Shown here piece by piece: positions 1 to 10,111 of a stretch of 64,000 nucleotides of DNA; the stretch's first letter is position 1; each line of letters begins with the position of its first letter. The stretch covers positions 98,540-162,539 of the forward strand of contig NZ_JAFVME010000002.1 in assembly GCF_018492665.1 (NCBI RefSeq), in the 5' to 3' direction. The position numbers and the translations under genes were made by a program. Under the pieces are notes generated by a model. That model had not been told where the DNA came from. It saw nothing but the letters and a program-made list of their open reading frames with translations, and searched no databases. Source of the stretch: Pedobacter sp. B4-66 (lineage in GTDB: Bacteria > Bacteroidota > Bacteroidia > Sphingobacteriales > Sphingobacteriaceae).

Positions 1-1
1 T

Positions 2-892
2 AAAAGCCAATTTGCCGAGATTATCTATAAAGATATAACTGAGGAAAACAGCTTTAAGTACATTAGTAAAACTAATGCTGACCTGGAATCTCTTGGCTAC
101 AAAACTCAGGTTAATCCTAGAGAAATCAATTTCTTCTACATGATTGATGGCTTAAGAGAGCGGATTGTTGAAGAAAACAGTCAATATAAGGTGATGAATT
201 CGTCTATAGAATTCACCAAAGAAGAACTTCAAAAAGAAATAAATACTTATCCAGAAAGATTTAGCCCCAACGTAGTAATGAGGCCAGTTTATCAGGAGGT
301 AATACTTCCAAATCTGGCTTATATTGGCGGTGGTGCTGAAGTTACTTACTGGCTACAGTTAAAAGCAAACTTTGATCACTATAAGGTAGATTTCCCTGTT
401 CTACTATTGCGCAATTCTGCTATGGTTATTGACAAAAGAAGTGAGACCAGAATGGAAATCTTAGGAATCAGTCATAGAAATTTATTTAGCGAAACTGAAA
501 CTTTAAAAAACGAATGGGTTAAATCTCACGTTAATTTTGAATTCTCTCTTGATAATGAAGAACGATCTGTAGCAGCTATTTTCGATCAAATAAAGCTTAA
601 TGCTTACAAAATAGATAAAAGCCTCTCTCAATCCGCAGATGCGGCCAAAACCAGGGCTTTAAAACTAATCTCTACCTTGGAGAAAAAAATGTTAAGAGCT
701 GAAAAGCGAAAACATGTCACTTCATTCGCTCAAATAGAGAATCTTAAAGAAAAATTATTCCCTACAGGGGTTTTACAGGAAAGGGTGCTTAATATTGCTC
801 CAATGGTGGTGCTTTATGGAGATGATTTTATTGATTCATTAGTTTCCACCTTTAAACCTTTAGACCACCAATTTACAGTTCTTTTTGCTTAA
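2..892 (+). CDS. bshC: Bacillithiol biosynthesis cysteine-adding enzyme BshC (5' truncated by window edge)
   Basis: C-terminal ~296 residues of BshC, which in known systems adds cysteine to GlcN-malate in the last step of bacillithiol synthesis. The frame is open from base 2 with no start, so the true start lies outside the window; the ATG at 140 is internal, because family-like sequence (QVNPREINFFYM) precedes it. Further support is the closing block FPTGVLQERVLNIAP, then YGDDFIDSL and PLDHQFTVL, the usual end of the family. A helical, Lys/Glu-rich segment around residues 195-250 of the visible part fits the BshC coiled coil. An Ldh-family gene follows 8 bases later, probably in the same transcript. 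Assignment is by recognition of these motifs. Confidence 0.9.
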   Translation, partial: KSQFAEIIYKDITEENSFKYISKTNADLESLGYKTQVNPREINFFYMIDGLRERIVEENSQYKVMNSSIEFTKEELQKEINTYPERFSPNVVMRPVYQEVILPNLAYIGGGAEVTYWLQLKANFDHYKVDFPVLLLRNSAMVIDKRSETRMEILGISHRNLFSETETLKNEWVKSHVNFEFSLDNEERSVAAIFDQIKLNAYKIDKSLSQSADAAKTRALKLISTLEKKMLRAEKRKHVTSFAQIENLKEKLFPTGVLQERVLNIAPMVVLYGDDFIDSLVSTFKPLDHQFTVLFA

Positions 893-900
893 TAAATCCA

Positions 901-1983
901 ATGACCTTTTACACTTTTACAGAAAACAAATTACGCAAGTTTACAGAGAATGTATTTCTAAAAATGGGATGTCCAGTAGTGGATGCCCAATTGGCGGCTG
1001 ATGTACTATTAAAATCTGATTTAAGGGGTATTGATTCTCATGGAGTAGCCCGTTTGAGTGGCTATGTACGCTTATGGGAAAAGCAGCGGATAAATGCAAC
1101 TCCTAAAATAAAAGTTGTTCATGAAACAGCGACAACTGCCACTGTTGATGGCGATGGCGGTTTAGGTTTGGTGGTTGCTCCTTTTGCTATGAAAATTGCA
1201 ATTGAAAAGGCACATATTTATGGTAGTGGATGGGTTGCAGTTAAAAACTCCAATCACTTTGGTATTGCAGGTTATCATTCATTAATGGCAGTTGAACAGG
1301 AAATGATTGGTATTAGCATGACTAATGCGAGCCCCCTTGTGGCACCTACTTATTCTAATGAACGTTTATTGGGCACTAACCCTATGTGTTATGCTTTTCC
1401 GGCAGGCAAATACCCTCCTGTTATAGTTGATATGGCAACTGCCGCAGCTGCAAATGGAAAACTGGAGATTGCCCAAAGATCAAATCAGCCTATTCCAGAG
1501 GGATGGGTACAAGATTCTTCAGGTAATACCTCTATAAATCCTCATCAATTAAAAGAAGGTGGTTCTTTGTTACCATTAGGTAGTGATAAAGATCATGGAA
1601 GCCATAAAGGTTATGGTCTCAGTGCTACCGTAGATATTTTATCAGCAGTGTTATCAGGTGCAAATTATGGTCCTTGGGTACCACCATTTGTTGCTTTTCT
1701 GGAACCTCCTACTGATCCTGTTGGTGAGGGCATAGGACATTTTCTTGGTGCTATGAGAGTTGATGGCTTTAGGCCTGCTCAAGATTTTAAGGATCATCTT
1801 GACAATTGGATTGAGCGTTTTAAAAGTGCTAAAACTGTTGATCCTGATAAAAAAGTAATTATTCCCGGAGAACCGGAATTTGCTTATGAACAAGATCGTC
1901 GAATTAATGGTATACCGTTAATTGATGTGGTTGTTAATGACTTAAACGAACTTGCCAGGAAACTTGAAATAGAGGGGCTATAA
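901..1983 (+). CDS. Ldh family (malate/L-lactate/ureidoglycolate type) NAD(P)-dependent dehydrogenase
   Basis: 360 residues, the usual length of the Ldh_2 family, which oxidises 2-hydroxy acids such as malate, L-lactate, sulfolactate or ureidoglycolate with NAD(P). Visible motifs are SDLRGIDSHGVARL (His47, family catalytic His), NSNHFGIAGYH near residue 120, and the TNP block (GTNPMCYAFPAG). The late segment HGSHKGYGLS is the conserved nucleotide-site loop. The substrate cannot be told from sequence. It follows bshC by 8 bases and ends in a 6-base convergent overlap with the GH29 gene on the other strand. Confidence 0.88.
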   Translation: MTFYTFTENKLRKFTENVFLKMGCPVVDAQLAADVLLKSDLRGIDSHGVARLSGYVRLWEKQRINATPKIKVVHETATTATVDGDGGLGLVVAPFAMKIAIEKAHIYGSGWVAVKNSNHFGIAGYHSLMAVEQEMIGISMTNASPLVAPTYSNERLLGTNPMCYAFPAGKYPPVIVDMATAAAANGKLEIAQRSNQPIPEGWVQDSSGNTSINPHQLKEGGSLLPLGSDKDHGSHKGYGLSATVDILSAVLSGANYGPWVPPFVAFLEPPTDPVGEGIGHFLGAMRVDGFRPAQDFKDHLDNWIERFKSAKTVDPDKKVIIPGEPEFAYEQDRRINGIPLIDVVVNDLNELARKLEIEGL

Positions 1984-1990
1984 AGCCCCT
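1973..1990. terminator. Bidirectional terminator hairpin over two stop codons
   Basis: Perfect 7-base GC-rich inverted repeat AGGGGCT/AGCCCCT with loop ATAA. It contains the stop codons of both convergent genes (plus-strand TAA at 1981, minus-strand TAG at 1980-1978). The T-run on each side is short, so efficiency is uncertain. Confidence 0.6.
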
Positions 1991-3402
1991 TTAAATGAAA
2001 ATGCCAATGCAGGTAGATCTTTCTGGATATTTTTAGGCAGCCATACTTTTACAGTTGTTCCCTTATTTTCCCATCTAACTTTCTGTCCGGTTTGTATTAA
2101 TGTGATTGCGGTTCCTTTAGCAGGTATATTTCCGTTCCAAACAACATATTCAGGTGTTTTATCTTTAAGACAAATTAATGCATACTTGGTTTTCCCGTCC
2201 TTACTTTGAGTAAACCAGTTATCTCCATCATGGTAGTTTTTAGTAATTCTGGTATTGTAAATTGCTTTTCCATTTACATTTAACCATTTACCAATATCTT
2301 CAAGTCTGACTATCGCATCTTGAGGAATGGTTCCGTCAGCTTTAGGTCCAACTCCCAGTAATAAACTACCTCCTTTTGCTACAACTTCAATTAGCGTATG
2401 TATAACCTTTGTAGCAGATTTATATTGATCATTTGGAACAAAACCCCATGCACCGCCTAAAGTCATGCAGCTTTCCCATGGGTTCGCTAATTGTTTTTGC
2501 GGTACACTTTGTTCAGGTGTCTGATAATTTTCATAGGGTCCATGAACTGTTCTATCTACCATTAATAAACCTGGTTGTGCTTTACGAGCCATACTGGCAA
2601 TTGCAGGCATATCAATATCTTGGCTCCATTCAGGAATTTTCATTCCCCATGCAAGTACTTCTTCATTAACTGTTTCTAATGGTCTAACCCATCCTCCATC
2701 TAACCAGAGAATATCTACTGAGCCATAATTATGCATCAATTCACTGATCTGATTAAATGTTTGCTTTTTAAACATGCTCCATCTCCACGGATTTTTCCTG
2801 ATGTCGTAGTTATTATTTCTATCTGGAGTTGCATATTTAGGCCACCAATAATACTCAGAATGCCAATCGGGTTTAGAAAAGTAAGCCCCAATCATAAAAC
2901 CTTGTTTACGGAACGCATTAAATACATATTTTGCAACATCAGCTTTCGGATTGTCTTTAAATGGCCCTGCCGAGATTTTAAAATCTGATTCTTTAGTATC
3001 AAACATATTAAACCCATCGTGGTGTTTGGTTGTAAATACCAGGTATTTCATGCCAGCATCTTTACCTACTTTTGCCCATTGCTCCGGATTAAATTTGACC
3101 GGGTTAAATTCTTTACTTAAACCCCAGTACCATCTCTTATAATCTTCATAATTACTTGTACTATCTCTTGAGATCCAATCTTCAGAACATATACCCCAGG
3201 ACTCTATCATACCTGGAACAGCATACAAGCCCCAATGAATAATCATCCCGAACTTTTGATCCTGCCATTTATCTAATTTCTGACTAACTAAAGGATCTTT
3301 GGGCCATTCATAAACTGTTGACTGTTGATGCACCCCATTATCCTGGGCTTTTAGTACATTAAAAAGAGTAACTAAACTTAATATTATAATGCTTTTCTTC
3401 AT
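1978..3402 (-). CDS. Alpha-L-fucosidase, GH29
   Basis: 474 residues with an N-terminal signal peptide (cleavage likely after LKAQ, residue ~20), so periplasmic or exported. GH29 enzymes release terminal alpha-L-fucose by a retaining mechanism. Seen here: FGMIIHWGLYAVPG (51-64), TTKHHDGF with His127/His128, and VDILWLDGGW, in which Asp235 is the likely nucleophile. The C-terminal ~90 residues look like the small beta-sandwich of the family. It is the last gene of the susC-susD-ROK-GH29 array, 62 bases after the ROK gene, so it is probably the enzyme whose products the SusCD pair handles. The acid/base residue is not placed with confidence. Confidence 0.92.
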   Translation of the reverse strand: MKKSIIILSLVTLFNVLKAQDNGVHQQSTVYEWPKDPLVSQKLDKWQDQKFGMIIHWGLYAVPGMIESWGICSEDWISRDSTSNYEDYKRWYWGLSKEFNPVKFNPEQWAKVGKDAGMKYLVFTTKHHDGFNMFDTKESDFKISAGPFKDNPKADVAKYVFNAFRKQGFMIGAYFSKPDWHSEYYWWPKYATPDRNNNYDIRKNPWRWSMFKKQTFNQISELMHNYGSVDILWLDGGWVRPLETVNEEVLAWGMKIPEWSQDIDMPAIASMARKAQPGLLMVDRTVHGPYENYQTPEQSVPQKQLANPWESCMTLGGAWGFVPNDQYKSATKVIHTLIEVVAKGGSLLLGVGPKADGTIPQDAIVRLEDIGKWLNVNGKAIYNTRITKNYHDGDNWFTQSKDGKTKYALICLKDKTPEYVVWNGNIPAKGTAITLIQTGQKVRWENKGTTVKVWLPKNIQKDLPALAFSFKGAL

Positions 3403-3464
3403 GATGCCTTAAATGTAAAAAAATCCCAGCCGACTACCAACCCCGGTTGTTACTTCACAGGAAT

Positions 3465-4655
3465 TTAAATAAATTCACAATTTTCTATAACTAATGTTGC
3501 CGCGCCAAGAATTTCAGAAATATGTGCCATTTCTGAAATTACAATAGTAGTATGTTCTGCTAGTCTTGGGATACAAAATTCATTTATAGCTTGTTGTACC
3601 GGAGCCATCAATATCTTACCACCCATAGCCCCTCTTCCACCAAGAATAATAAGCTCCGGATTCATGATATGGATAAGGGTTGACAATCCCTTCCCGATTA
3701 AAAATGCTGCATCCGAAAGTATTGAAACTGCTAACGGATCACCATTTCTGGCAGCCGCTAGAAGATGATCACCTGCCAATTGTTTGGTATCAGCGAATAG
3801 CTTCTCCATTCTTGACGTTGCCCCCATTACCATCTCCATTTTTGCACGCTCCACAAGCACAAGTAGAGAAGTTTCCACTTCCAGACACCCTCTTTTCCCA
3901 CATGAACACAGTCTATTAGTTTTAGATAGCGGAATATGACTAAACTCTCCCGCATATCCACTATGTCCTCTAAAAAGCTTTCCATTAATTATCATTCCTA
4001 AACCAACACCCCACCCAAAATTAACCACCATAACATCCTTATGCCCTTTACCAACACCAAACTTCAATTCGGCCTGAGCTATTAGACTGGAATCATTATC
4101 AAGGAAAACAGGTAGATCAAGCGCCTTACTTAAAGAATCAGAAAGCGTCCCTCCATCATTTAAATTAAAAAAGCTATAATTAACACCCTTTTTCGAATTA
4201 ATAAAGCCCGGCATACCAATACCTACACCTAAAAGATCCTCTTTTGATATACCTGAACCAGAGATGCCATTTTTAATGAAGCTAACTAACTTATCAAAGG
4301 CATCTTCCTCTTCCGGAAGTTTAAGGGGTAGTACCTGTATAGGGCCTTGCTCCTTATTTAGCAAATCATAAATTACCATTTGAGTAACTAACTGATCCAT
4401 TGCCACAGCAACTACAAAACGTTGCTTGCCAGGATTTAGCAGAAATGTAGAGGCTCGACGCCCCCCAGTTGAGGGGGCCAGGCCAGATTCACAAACATAA
4501 CCTTCATCAATCAAATCATTTACTATAGTCGTAACTATAGGCACGCTTTTATTACTTAATGCACTTAATTCTGTAAGTGTCAACATTTTGTTATAATACA
4601 AATGCTTTATTACTTCTTTGTTAAGCTGTTGATGTTTTTTTTTAGTAGTGGCCAC
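3465..4655 (-). CDS. ROK family transcriptional regulator (NagC/XylR type)
   Basis: 396 residues. An N-terminal winged helix-turn-helix (about 10-60) is followed by a ROK sugar-kinase-like domain. The zinc site is intact: His240 in GEFSH plus CSCGKRGCLE with Cys250, Cys252 and Cys257. Asp188 in the NDSS loop matches the sugar-binding/catalytic Asp of ROK proteins. The combination of HTH and ROK domain identifies a repressor or activator that responds to a sugar or sugar phosphate rather than a plain glucokinase. It lies between susD (59 bases upstream) and the GH29 gene, so it most likely controls this locus; the inducer, perhaps fucose or a fucosylated sugar, is inference. Confidence 0.9.
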   Translation of the reverse strand: MATTKKKHQQLNKEVIKHLYYNKMLTLTELSALSNKSVPIVTTIVNDLIDEGYVCESGLAPSTGGRRASTFLLNPGKQRFVVAVAMDQLVTQMVIYDLLNKEQGPIQVLPLKLPEEEDAFDKLVSFIKNGISGSGISKEDLLGVGIGMPGFINSKKGVNYSFFNLNDGGTLSDSLSKALDLPVFLDNDSSLIAQAELKFGVGKGHKDVMVVNFGWGVGLGMIINGKLFRGHSGYAGEFSHIPLSKTNRLCSCGKRGCLEVETSLLVLVERAKMEMVMGATSRMEKLFADTKQLAGDHLLAAARNGDPLAVSILSDAAFLIGKGLSTLIHIMNPELIILGGRGAMGGKILMAPVQQAINEFCIPRLAEHTTIVISEMAHISEILGAATLVIENCEFI

Positions 4656-4714
4656 AGTTTAATAATTGTTTATAAAAATTCTACCCAACGTAAAACCTCC
4701 TTGCAACTATTGAA

Positions 4715-6415
4715 TTAGTTACCTTCACCAAAATTCGGGTTTGTTTTATCAAACCATAATCGTTGACTACTTAATACACCCAATTCTTTATTTCCTGGGG
4801 TAAATCCTTGTTCTTGTTGAGCCTTGAGCCAGTTTTCGTTATTAGTGCCAACTGGCGGCTCATCTAAAGCATACCTTCTAGGAATAGGTTCATTCCAAGC
4901 ATTTCTTTTGTAATAGGCGGAATTATTTTTAGGATAACCTGTTCTTCTGCAAAAAGTAAAGGCCTCGTTAGCTAACCTGTAGAAGTTCAAATATTCCTGA
5001 ATATAAATCCGTTCAAGATTATTAACCCCGTTAAATTTAACCCCAGGCTGATCAAGGTATGCAGCTATTTCCGTTTCGCCAGTGCCATCAAAACCAGTAG
5101 TTGAAACAGCATTGACAGCTATTTTATTCATAGTTTTTATAGAAGACGTCACCCCTTTTTTGTACCAGTCTTCAGCACTACCTTTCGTATCAAAACCGAC
5201 ACCGTATCCCTTTTGGATAAACTCAGCGATATAAAAACAAGTTTCCGCGTAAGTCACCATATAATCCAGCATTTTACCGGTTGTGTTACCACCATAACGT
5301 GGGGCAAAAAACTTCTTGTTAATTGTGCTCATCAACTTAAAAGTTACATTAGTCGCAACAGGAAAAGGATTCTTATAATATTGAGCTACTGTTGGGTCTG
5401 TAGTCCAATCTGCAGGTCCTCCCTGATACATAATTAATGGGTCATTGATATTGATAAAGGATGGCAAAGTTTTATTATTAGCATTCAAAACATCTTTAAA
5501 TGACCCTACCAACTCATTAGGACTAAAATAAATTTTCAAGCGTGGATCATTAGTTGATTTAAGAAAATTTACGATAGAAGAGGTACCATACCTTGGACTT
5601 CTATAATCTATATCATTACCAATTGGATTATGCTCAGGCTTATCGTAAACAAGTTGTGCCAGGTCATCGTTATCTATTGGTCCGATAGCATCAGTCATCA
5701 CTTCTTTAAAAATCCTCTTGCTTGTTTCTACATCTTGCTTTTCATAACGTACTGCAATTCGAAGCTTTAATGTATTGGCCAATTTCGCCCAATTTGTCCA
5801 CTCGTTCTTATAGAAAAAATCTGCGGCACCAAAGTTCACCTGATCTGTGGCATTGGCTTTTAAAGCTACTAAAGCCGCATCAAGTTCTTTAAGCCATGTA
5901 TCATACAATGTTTTTTGGCTATCATAAGCAGGTTTGAAGTTAAAATCGCTTCTTCCTTTTACTGCCTCCAGGTAAGGCATCGACCCGTTCATATCGGTAA
6001 CTTTTAGACCATGTAATACCTGAACTACATAGGTAGCTGCATTAATATTTTTATACCTCTCCTTATCTGCTCTTATGGCCACCTCATTTCTAATGGCAAA
6101 AAGGTTTGGCAAAATATTATTATAATATGCAAGATATCGACTATTTATATTTGTAGACAGTTCATAAGGATCTGTAGTTAAATGCTGGGTAAAACGAAGC
6201 AATTGCTCCAGATTTTCCCAAATCCACTCTGTGCCCTGATAGCTTTCCAGGCTTTCTAGTGAATAAGTAAACAAAGCATTTATATCAGGATTGCTTACTA
6301 CACTTGGATTTGTATTCGTTTCCGCAAAATCTTTTTTACAAGATATATTGCATAAAATAAAACCGGAAAGTAAAACTATGGCCAGTTTTTTTGTGATATG
6401 ATTGATGTGGTTCAT
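4715..6415 (-). CDS. SusD/RagB-family outer-membrane lipoprotein (SusD-like_2)
   Basis: 566 residues. The signal peptide ends at a lipobox (NISC, Cys26) followed by KKD, consistent with a surface lipoprotein. SusD-type proteins bind glycan at the cell surface and act as the lid on a SusC pore. The start FAETNTNPSVVSNPD, the early helices (YYNNILPNLFAIRN), and ending (RLWFDKTNPNFGEGN) fit the SusD-like_2 subgroup rather than classical SusD. It starts 28 bases after susC and is surely co-transcribed. Ligand unknown; the neighbouring fucosidase suggests a fucosylated glycan (inference). Confidence 0.9.
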   Translation of the reverse strand: MNHINHITKKLAIVLLSGFILCNISCKKDFAETNTNPSVVSNPDINALFTYSLESLESYQGTEWIWENLEQLLRFTQHLTTDPYELSTNINSRYLAYYNNILPNLFAIRNEVAIRADKERYKNINAATYVVQVLHGLKVTDMNGSMPYLEAVKGRSDFNFKPAYDSQKTLYDTWLKELDAALVALKANATDQVNFGAADFFYKNEWTNWAKLANTLKLRIAVRYEKQDVETSKRIFKEVMTDAIGPIDNDDLAQLVYDKPEHNPIGNDIDYRSPRYGTSSIVNFLKSTNDPRLKIYFSPNELVGSFKDVLNANNKTLPSFININDPLIMYQGGPADWTTDPTVAQYYKNPFPVATNVTFKLMSTINKKFFAPRYGGNTTGKMLDYMVTYAETCFYIAEFIQKGYGVGFDTKGSAEDWYKKGVTSSIKTMNKIAVNAVSTTGFDGTGETEIAAYLDQPGVKFNGVNNLERIYIQEYLNFYRLANEAFTFCRRTGYPKNNSAYYKRNAWNEPIPRRYALDEPPVGTNNENWLKAQQEQGFTPGNKELGVLSSQRLWFDKTNPNFGEGN

Positions 6416-6443
6416 AACCCTATTTTTTATGGTAAATGATAAA

Positions 6444-9400
6444 TTAAAACCCTGCTTTTAGTGTTAAGCCAATATAGCGTACCATAGGCGGCACAAACCC
6501 ATTTTCTCTGTTTTCAGAGGTTTTAGTTGTAGCGGCCGAAGCAGGATTTATATTATTTGGCAACGAATTATACAGGTAGAAAAGATCTCTTCCGATTAGA
6601 CTGACGCCCAAATTACTCAGTTTTAATTTGGCCGCAACACTTTGCGGAAACTGATAATTTAATGCCAATTGTCTTAATGAAACCCAAGAGTTTTTAACTA
6701 CCCAATAATCACCCACAGCAGTAGAAAAAGAACCTAAGCGATAATTGTATTGAGGCAAGTGTGTAGGTTCAACAAAGCCTTTTTCATAGGCTTCCTGATA
6801 AGTCATCCCTCCTACATTTACAACTGTTCCATTTGCTTGTGTTACAGTTTGTCCATTATCAAAAACTCCATCAGGAATAATTCCATCGTCATAAGTTTTT
6901 CCATCATATTTACTAGTCCATTCAATACCTCCATGATCCTTGTCTCTACCTTTAAGTGAGCTTTCAAAAATCCCCGTATGGGTACCATAGCGCTCTGAGG
7001 TTACAATCATATCTCCACCTATTTTGGCGTCAATCATTACATTCAAAGAGAATCCTTTGTAACGGAAGGTATTATCTATACTCCCGCGGAATTTTGCATT
7101 TATATCTCCAACATCTTGCCACTCATTACTTCTTTGAGGGAATCCTGCACGAGCATCCGAGCGCCATGCCAGAACGGTTTTGCCGTTATTAGGACTTGCA
7201 ACCGGATTACCATTTGCATCGGTAGCCTGAAAACTTTTAGAATGAATTTTTGTACGAATAAGGCCATATGCACCTCCCACTTTTGCAAATGGTATCTGGT
7301 CATTATTAGCATCTCCTTCATTTTGCAAAGCATAATAATCTATGTCCCCATAAAGTTCAATAATCTTATTACGATTACGAGAATAGTTAATAGCTGTATT
7401 CCACTCAAAATCATTAGTTTTAACAGGAGTACCAGTTAAGCTAAGTTCTATACCTGAGTTTTGAATATTACCTGCATTAACCAATATAGTATTTACACCT
7501 GTTTCGGGTGCTGCAGGTATATAAATAGCTTGACGCTTATTATTATCAACATAGTAAGTTGCATCTAATCCCAATCTATTCTTAAAAAATTTAAGTTCTG
7601 CACCTATCTCCTTACCTACCTTACGCAATGGCTGTATATTTTTATCAACTGCAAAACTCCGTCCAGTTGGATCAACCAAATAAGTAAGCATAGGATTATT
7701 ATTATTGCCTGCTGTAGAAAATCCGGTTAACCTATATCCTGGATTTATTACAAAAGCATCAACATCGCCTCCTAAAACCGTAATATTTGTTCTTAACTTA
7801 CCAAAGCTAACCCATTGTGGAAGTTTAAGTGTTTCTGAGAATATCCAGGATAAACTTACAGCCGGATAACTGAAAAAAGGATTTCCCTCTCCATTGGTAT
7901 ACACCAAAGAAGATGACCAATCACCACGATAAGTTGCCTGTAGATACAATTGGTTTTTATATGAAAAATCAGCACTGGCATAAATAGAATTAAATGTTTT
8001 TCTATCTCCTGCACCACCCCTTGAAATTTGCGGCTTTTTAGAATTTTCTATAAAGTAATTTGCAGGAAAAACTAAACCACCATCAGTTTGTGAATCACTT
8101 ATTGTTTGTTTATAACCCTGAATTTCTCCACCAATAAAACCATTAAAGCTAAAGTCTTTGTTAATCTCCTTATTAAACAGTGCCATCATTTTTAAGAAAT
8201 AACTTTGTTTATTTTTCTGTATCAATTGATACCTGCCTCCGCTCAAATTATCAGAACCGGTAAAAAGATAACCTTGTCCTAATTCTTCACTTTCATTTTT
8301 CGTATTCAGATTGATCACATTACCTTCAGCTTGTAAGCTAACCCAATCTTTAAGTTTTGCATTAATCGTTAAACGACCTCTAAACATTTGCTCATCCTGA
8401 GAATAGTTATTCTCGAATAGCCTAAACCAATAATCAGCTCCGGGTACAAAATTGGTCTCATTAGGGTCGTAAACTTTCGGCACCCCACCCAGGCTACTGA
8501 TATATTTAGACTGCTGCATCCAATATTTAGTATCGTAATTTCTTGGAAAAATCCAGATGTAATTATTAAGGCCTAAATTGGGGGGATTCTCTCCACGCAG
8601 TGCAGAATAATCTGCGCCTGCATCAATATTAATTGCATCACTAATTTTATATGTTGAACGAAGTGAAAAAGCGTTCTTATTCAATTTATTTCTTAAATTA
8701 AATCCTTCCGATTGATTTCTTGAGTAGGAAACCCTAAAAGTCGCCTTATCATTTCCACCATCAATAGCAACATTTGTAAGGTAACCCTTACCTGTCTGAA
8801 AAGCATCTAAATAGTTATTTGGCACAGCCTTATAAGTTGTCATTGTGCCGTCGTAATTTAAAACCTGCTGATTATTAAAACGCGGACCCCAGTTTTCCAA
8901 CTCACGATTTTTCTGAGGATCTATATATGGTTGTCCATTCGCATTTACAGGAAAAACCTTAGTATCCCAATTTTGATCAGCTTTATATCCCGGATCTCTT
9001 GTATCCGTAAAGAACGCACCTACAGATCCGCCTCCAAATTCATTTTGAAAATCCGGCCCTCTGTATGGTTGCTGAAAATTAAAGCTTTGGGATACAGATA
9101 CGCCCAAACCTTTATTAAGCTTTCCCTTTTTTGTAGTGATGAGTACAACGCCATTTATAGCCCTAAGTCCATATAATGCTGCTGCTGATGAGCCTTTTAA
9201 TATTGAAACACTTTCAAAGTCATCCATATTAAGGTTTTTAATATCATTACCAAAATCTCTTGCGCTTGAAGATGATTCATTATCAATAATAACCCCATCG
9301 ATAACAAAAATAGGTTGATTATTAGTTCCAAATGTAGAATTTCCTCTAATCAAGATCTTTGCATTACCTGCCAAACCGCCTGCACTTTGGTCGATATTAA

Positions 9401-9848
9401 CTCCCGGCGCCTTTCCTTGCAATGCATTTATAGGATTAATTTCATTTGTACTGGCTAAATCGGATCCCTTAATCTCAGTAATTGCAAACCCCAATTGACG
9501 CTTTTCCTTTTTTATACCTAATGCCGTAACAACTACCTCTCCCAAGGATTGAGCATCCTCACTAAGTGATACATTTATTTGAGATGATGATCCTACAGTT
9601 ACTTCCTTAGTTAGTAAACCGACAGACGTAAAGACTAAAACACTTCCTTCTTTAACATTAATGGAAAAAGTACCGTTACTATCTGTTGAAGTACCATTTT
9701 TAGCACCCTTTTCCGTGACACTTACTCCAGGCAGTGGTTGTCCAGATTGATCGGTTACCTTTCCGGCAACTCTTTTTTGAGCAAATGTGGGAATTGCTAA
9801 GCTGCAAAACAGCACAATGCATAAGCATTTTAGATACAATACATTCAT
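6444..9848 (-). CDS. SusC/RagA-family TonB-linked outer-membrane transporter
   Basis: 1134 residues. Signal peptide to about residue 23 (FAQ), then a CarboxypepD_reg-like beta-sandwich (VAGKVTDQSGQPLPGVSV), a plug domain (GKAPGVNIDQSAGG; ILIRGNSTFG; VIDGVIID; AALYGLRAINGVVLITTK) and a long beta-barrel ending in an aromatic terminus (LTLKAGF). It imports oligosaccharides with TonB energy together with the SusD partner. There is no N-terminal STN domain, so no sign of anti-sigma-factor signalling; no ECF/anti-sigma pair is adjacent either. It is the first gene of the PUL operon on this strand. Confidence 0.95.
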   Translation of the reverse strand: MNVLYLKCLCIVLFCSLAIPTFAQKRVAGKVTDQSGQPLPGVSVTEKGAKNGTSTDSNGTFSINVKEGSVLVFTSVGLLTKEVTVGSSSQINVSLSEDAQSLGEVVVTALGIKKEKRQLGFAITEIKGSDLASTNEINPINALQGKAPGVNIDQSAGGLAGNAKILIRGNSTFGTNNQPIFVIDGVIIDNESSSSARDFGNDIKNLNMDDFESVSILKGSSAAALYGLRAINGVVLITTKKGKLNKGLGVSVSQSFNFQQPYRGPDFQNEFGGGSVGAFFTDTRDPGYKADQNWDTKVFPVNANGQPYIDPQKNRELENWGPRFNNQQVLNYDGTMTTYKAVPNNYLDAFQTGKGYLTNVAIDGGNDKATFRVSYSRNQSEGFNLRNKLNKNAFSLRSTYKISDAINIDAGADYSALRGENPPNLGLNNYIWIFPRNYDTKYWMQQSKYISSLGGVPKVYDPNETNFVPGADYWFRLFENNYSQDEQMFRGRLTINAKLKDWVSLQAEGNVINLNTKNESEELGQGYLFTGSDNLSGGRYQLIQKNKQSYFLKMMALFNKEINKDFSFNGFIGGEIQGYKQTISDSQTDGGLVFPANYFIENSKKPQISRGGAGDRKTFNSIYASADFSYKNQLYLQATYRGDWSSSLVYTNGEGNPFFSYPAVSLSWIFSETLKLPQWVSFGKLRTNITVLGGDVDAFVINPGYRLTGFSTAGNNNNPMLTYLVDPTGRSFAVDKNIQPLRKVGKEIGAELKFFKNRLGLDATYYVDNNKRQAIYIPAAPETGVNTILVNAGNIQNSGIELSLTGTPVKTNDFEWNTAINYSRNRNKIIELYGDIDYYALQNEGDANNDQIPFAKVGGAYGLIRTKIHSKSFQATDANGNPVASPNNGKTVLAWRSDARAGFPQRSNEWQDVGDINAKFRGSIDNTFRYKGFSLNVMIDAKIGGDMIVTSERYGTHTGIFESSLKGRDKDHGGIEWTSKYDGKTYDDGIIPDGVFDNGQTVTQANGTVVNVGGMTYQEAYEKGFVEPTHLPQYNYRLGSFSTAVGDYWVVKNSWVSLRQLALNYQFPQSVAAKLKLSNLGVSLIGRDLFYLYNSLPNNINPASAATTKTSENRENGFVPPMVRYIGLTLKAGF

Positions 9849-10050
9849 GTGGTTTAGTTTAGGACTAGTTAATACCTATTATAAAAACTAATTTGGTTAC
9901 TTAAACTTAAAATAAATTTTCCAAAAAATAAAGAACTTTCTTATTTTTTTTAAAAAGTATCAAAGAGTTATTGCTTAAAAATATATACCCATATTTACCT
10001 TGAATACAAAGATTCTGCTTCTAATAACGCCTTTGGTTTAGCCGCATAAA
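9849..10050. other. Upstream region of susC, no gene seen
   Basis: Very AT-rich spacer preceding susC, with long T-runs on the minus strand (about 9918-9955). I find no exact TAnnTTTG promoter box here and no convincing operator for the ROK regulator. It must hold the susC promoter, but I cannot place it. Confidence 0.4.
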
Positions 10051-10092
10051 ACAAAGAGGCCTGTATCATTATCATGATACAGGCCTCTTTGT
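10051..10092. terminator. Strong bidirectional terminator after lepB
   Basis: Perfect 18-base inverted repeat: left arm 10051-10068, right arm 10075-10092, 6-base loop. The minus-strand stem ends in the complement of ACAAAGAGG. It lies 20 bases beyond the lepB stop and isolates the lepB operon from the susC operon downstream. Confidence 0.85.
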
Positions 10093-10111
10093 TTGTATTA
10101 AGTTTCTAAAA

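Noticed and set aside
7100..7439. Open frames inside susC on either strand (and many like them in other genes)
   Set aside because: They are shadows of the real gene, with no family match and no separate promoter.
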